A DNA stretch of 64,000 bases from contig NZ_CP090349.1 in the NCBI RefSeq assembly GCF_021398735.1, forward strand, positions 626,501-690,500, read 5' to 3'. Shown here piece after piece: positions 61,987 to 64,000 of the stretch (within the stretch, counting starts at the first letter, position 1; each line of letters starts with the position of its first letter). The notes under the pieces were generated by a model, which did no database searches, was not told the DNA's origin, and saw only the letters and a list, made by a program, of their open reading frames with translations. This DNA comes from Methylobacterium oryzae (GTDB lineage: Bacteria > Pseudomonadota > Alphaproteobacteria > Rhizobiales > Beijerinckiaceae). Made by a program: the position numbers and the translations under genes.

Positions 61987-63564
61987 TCAGGCGGGCAGGC
62001 CGGCTTCGGCCAGCGCCTCGGCGTATCGCTGCCCCAGGGCGGCGACCGGGAAGGGGATCCGCGCCAGGAAGCCCGAGACCGTCAATCCGGGCTCGATCGC
62101 CAGGAGCTCGGCGACCGCCGGCCGGGCGCGCTCCGGCTGGCCGAGCCCGACATGGGCCACGGCGAGCGCCCGCAGGGCGACGGCGAAGCGCCGGTTCTGC
62201 GCCAGCGCCCGCTCAGCCCACCGGATCGCCTCGGGATAGTCGGCCTCGCTGACCGCCGCGACCGCCATCACGCCCGACATCAGCCAGCCGCGCGGATCCC
62301 GCGGGTTGAGCTGCAGCGCCCGCTCGACCATGGCGCGTCCCGCCTCCGCGCGGCCGCACATGGTCTCGATCCAGCCCGCGAGGGTGAGCGCCAGGGCGGA
62401 GTTCGGGTTGACGAGCAGCGCGCGGCCGAACAGGTCGCGCGCCCGGTCCCGCCCGGTCTCCGACATGTTCCAGACCGCGAAGGCCGCCATCCACAGCACC
62501 TGCGCGTCCCCGGGCGCGCGCTCGACCGCGCCCCAGGCCAGCCGCACGGCCGCCGCGCGCTCCGCCTCGCCCTGCGCGATCCAGCCCTGGAAATGGCACT
62601 GCGCCCGGCAATAGGCCGCCGCGGCCATCGCCGGGGCGTAGCCCGGGTCGAGCGCCAGGGCCTCGTCCAAGTGATCGAGCGCCGCCGCCATGCCGGCGGC
62701 GGTGAAGTCGGCGAGCCGGGCATTGGCCCGGAGCAGCCGGTCGTAGGCGTCCGGATGGGCCGGCGCGTCGCGGCCGAGCCGGCCGATCTCCGCCAGCTGG
62801 AGGGTGGGCTCGATCGCGGCGGCGGCGCGCGCGGCGACCTTCTCCTGCAGGGCGAAGACGTCGTCGAGCCCGCCGTCGAAGCTGTCGGCCCAGAGATGGG
62901 CGCCGGTCCCGGCATCGACCAGCTGGCCGGTGATTCGCAGGCGCGACCCGCCGCGGCGCACGCTGCCGGCGACCACGTAGCCGACGCCGAGCTCCTGCCC
63001 GACCCGGCGCACGTCGATCGCCGCGCCCCGGTAGGTGAAGGTCGAGTTGCGCGCGATCACGAACAGGCCGCTAACGCGGGACAGCGCCGTGATGATCTCC
63101 TCGGTGATCCCGTCGGCGAAGTAGGCCTGCTCCGGATCCGCGCTCATGTTGGTGAAGGGCAGGACCGCCACCGCGGGTAGGCGCGGCCCGGTGCGCCACG
63201 TGACGCTCGCCTCCGCCGCGTCTTCCGGAGCGATCCCGGGCGAGACCTCCGATGCGGCCTCCCGCACGGCGCCGACGAAGCGCACGCCCTTGCGCGGGAG
63301 CGTCCGGATCCAGCGCTGCTCGGTTCCGGTGTCGCCGATCGCCGTCCGGGCCGCGTTGATCCGGCTGCCGAGGGTCGCCTCGGAGACGATGCGCCCGTTC
63401 CAGACCGCCTCCAGCAGGTCGTCGCGGCTCACCACCCGGTCGCGCCGCTCGATCAGCACCCGCAGGAGGTCGAAGACCTGCGGCTCGACGGCGATCTCGG
63501 CGCCGTCCCGGCTGAGCTCGCGCCGCGCAGAATCGAGGGTGAAGGGTCCGAACCGGTAGATCAC
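61987..63564 (-). CDS. CadC-like winged-helix regulator with TPR domain
   Basis: 525 residues. N-terminal OmpR/CadC winged helix (about 1-100, FGPFTLDSARRELSRDGAEIAVEPQVFDLLRVLIE), then an adenylate-cyclase-associated segment (VAVLPFTNMSADPEQAYFADGITEEIITALSRV) and several TPR-like helical repeats to the end. No transmembrane helix is evident, so it is cytoplasmic. Members of this group act as transcriptional regulators with TPR-mediated sensing or oligomerisation. Divergent from an exported alpha/beta hydrolase gene. Confidence 0.85.
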   Translation of the reverse strand: MIYRFGPFTLDSARRELSRDGAEIAVEPQVFDLLRVLIERRDRVVSRDDLLEAVWNGRIVSEATLGSRINAARTAIGDTGTEQRWIRTLPRKGVRFVGAVREAASEVSPGIAPEDAAEASVTWRTGPRLPAVAVLPFTNMSADPEQAYFADGITEEIITALSRVSGLFVIARNSTFTYRGAAIDVRRVGQELGVGYVVAGSVRRGGSRLRITGQLVDAGTGAHLWADSFDGGLDDVFALQEKVAARAAAAIEPTLQLAEIGRLGRDAPAHPDAYDRLLRANARLADFTAAGMAAALDHLDEALALDPGYAPAMAAAAYCRAQCHFQGWIAQGEAERAAAVRLAWGAVERAPGDAQVLWMAAFAVWNMSETGRDRARDLFGRALLVNPNSALALTLAGWIETMCGRAEAGRAMVERALQLNPRDPRGWLMSGVMAVAAVSEADYPEAIRWAERALAQNRRFAVALRALAVAHVGLGQPERARPAVAELLAIEPGLTVSGFLARIPFPVAALGQRYAEALAEAGLPA

Positions 63565-63767
63565 GGGGCGTTCCTGGGCGGGGCCATGTCCGCGTTCCGC
63601 GCCCTGCTCACCGAACCGGTCTCCGCGGCGGAGGGCGCTCTAGCACGGGCCCGGGCGGGCATAAATCATGGGCCTCTGAAGGTGTCCTCAAGGTCCTCTC
63701 AAAGCGCGGTGTCGAGCATCGGGATAGATTTCGCTCCATCGAAGACTTTCCGACGAGGGAGCCGTCC

Positions 63768-64000
63768 ATGGCCCGCGAGACCGATCCCGACACATCCGCC
63801 TGGAGCCGCCGCCGCCTCCTGAAGAGCGCGGTAGCCACCGCCGCCCTCGCCGAGCTCGGCCTCGGCGGGACCGCGCGGGCGCAGGGTGCCGCGGTCCCCG
63901 GCGCCCCGGTCCCCGGCGCCATGCCGGGCGTCCTGAAGCAGGTCGAGGCCGGCGTGCTCGACGTCGGCTACGTCGAGGCCGGTCCCGCCGACGGGCCGGC
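63768..64000 (+). CDS. Tat-exported alpha/beta hydrolase, truncated by window end
   Basis: Only the first 77 codons are present. Twin-arginine signal SRRRLLKSAVATAALAELGLGG is followed by VLKQVEAGVLDVGYVEAGPADGP, the typical first strands of an alpha/beta hydrolase of the haloalkane-dehalogenase/epoxide-hydrolase type. Start ATG 63768 gives the Tat signal at the usual distance. The catalytic part lies beyond the window. Confidence 0.7.
   Translation, partial: MARETDPDTSAWSRRRLLKSAVATAALAELGLGGTARAQGAAVPGAPVPGAMPGVLKQVEAGVLDVGYVEAGPADGP

Overview
The window is high-GC DNA from an alphaproteobacterium, most probably Methylobacterium or a close Hyphomicrobiales relative. This is inferred from gene content (TsaE-AmgK fusion with MurU, ExoY/ExoF-type exopolysaccharide genes), codon style and a long palindromic intergenic repeat. 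No species-level marker is present.

Layout. (1) 0.2-10.2 kb is chromosomal backbone: an RND efflux permease; cyanase (cynS) divergent from a PAS-PAS sigma-54 activator, with a well-spaced -24/-12 promoter and three ACGA-N4-TCGT dyads between them; a cNMP-binding/EAL protein; and the peptidoglycan-recycling pair tsaE-amgK and murU. (2) 10.29-26.01 kb is a tRNA-Arg(ACG) gene followed by a roughly 15.6 kb integrated element of lower and patchy GC. A 14-bp direct repeat (10359-10372 and 26000-26013) that includes the tRNA 3' end flanks it. It carries a large serine recombinase that reads out through the tRNA, an orphan operon of small genes, an arsenic operon (arsR, two arsC types, arsB, divergent arsH), parDE, an IetAS-type AAA ATPase/subtilisin pair behind a ribbon-helix-helix gene, and mobilization genes (mobC, a relaxase lacking its catalytic core, a membrane protein, a TraG/VirD4-like ATPase). 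It looks like an integrative mobilizable element that has lost its own relaxase activity. A decayed IS481-like transposase lies just outside it.

(3) 26.5-51.0 kb is a Wzx/Wzy-type exopolysaccharide locus: a GH16 glycanase, a GMC oxidoreductase-SDR fusion, four GT4 glycosyltransferases or domains, two GT2 domains, a Wzz/Wzc protein with a broken P-loop, a split HAD/glycosyltransferase-like pair, Wzx flippase, ExoF-like export protein, Wzy-like polymerase, a UGM-like flavoprotein and an ExoY-like initiating sugar-phosphate transferase. Initiation (ExoY), extension (GTs), flipping (Wzx), polymerization (Wzy), export (ExoF-like) and trimming (GH16) are all represented.

(4) 51-54.5 kb holds small exported or membrane proteins of unknown role and long gene-poor stretches. 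(5) 54.5-64 kb is backbone again: a dienelactone-hydrolase-like esterase; an operon for an NMT1/SsuA-type ABC transporter, a polysaccharide-deacetylase-fold hydrolase and allophanate hydrolase, divergent from a LysR regulator with a clear T-N11-A palindrome; a CadC-like winged-helix/TPR regulator; and the start of an alpha/beta hydrolase cut by the window edge.

Most notable observations: the sigma-54/three-dyad control region for cyanase, the RHH-IetAS module in a crippled mobilizable element, the relaxase deletion, the GMC-SDR fusion and pseudo-kinase Wzc in the EPS locus, and the ABC/deacetylase/allophanate-hydrolase operon, which suggests an uncharacterized ureide or carboxamide nitrogen pathway.
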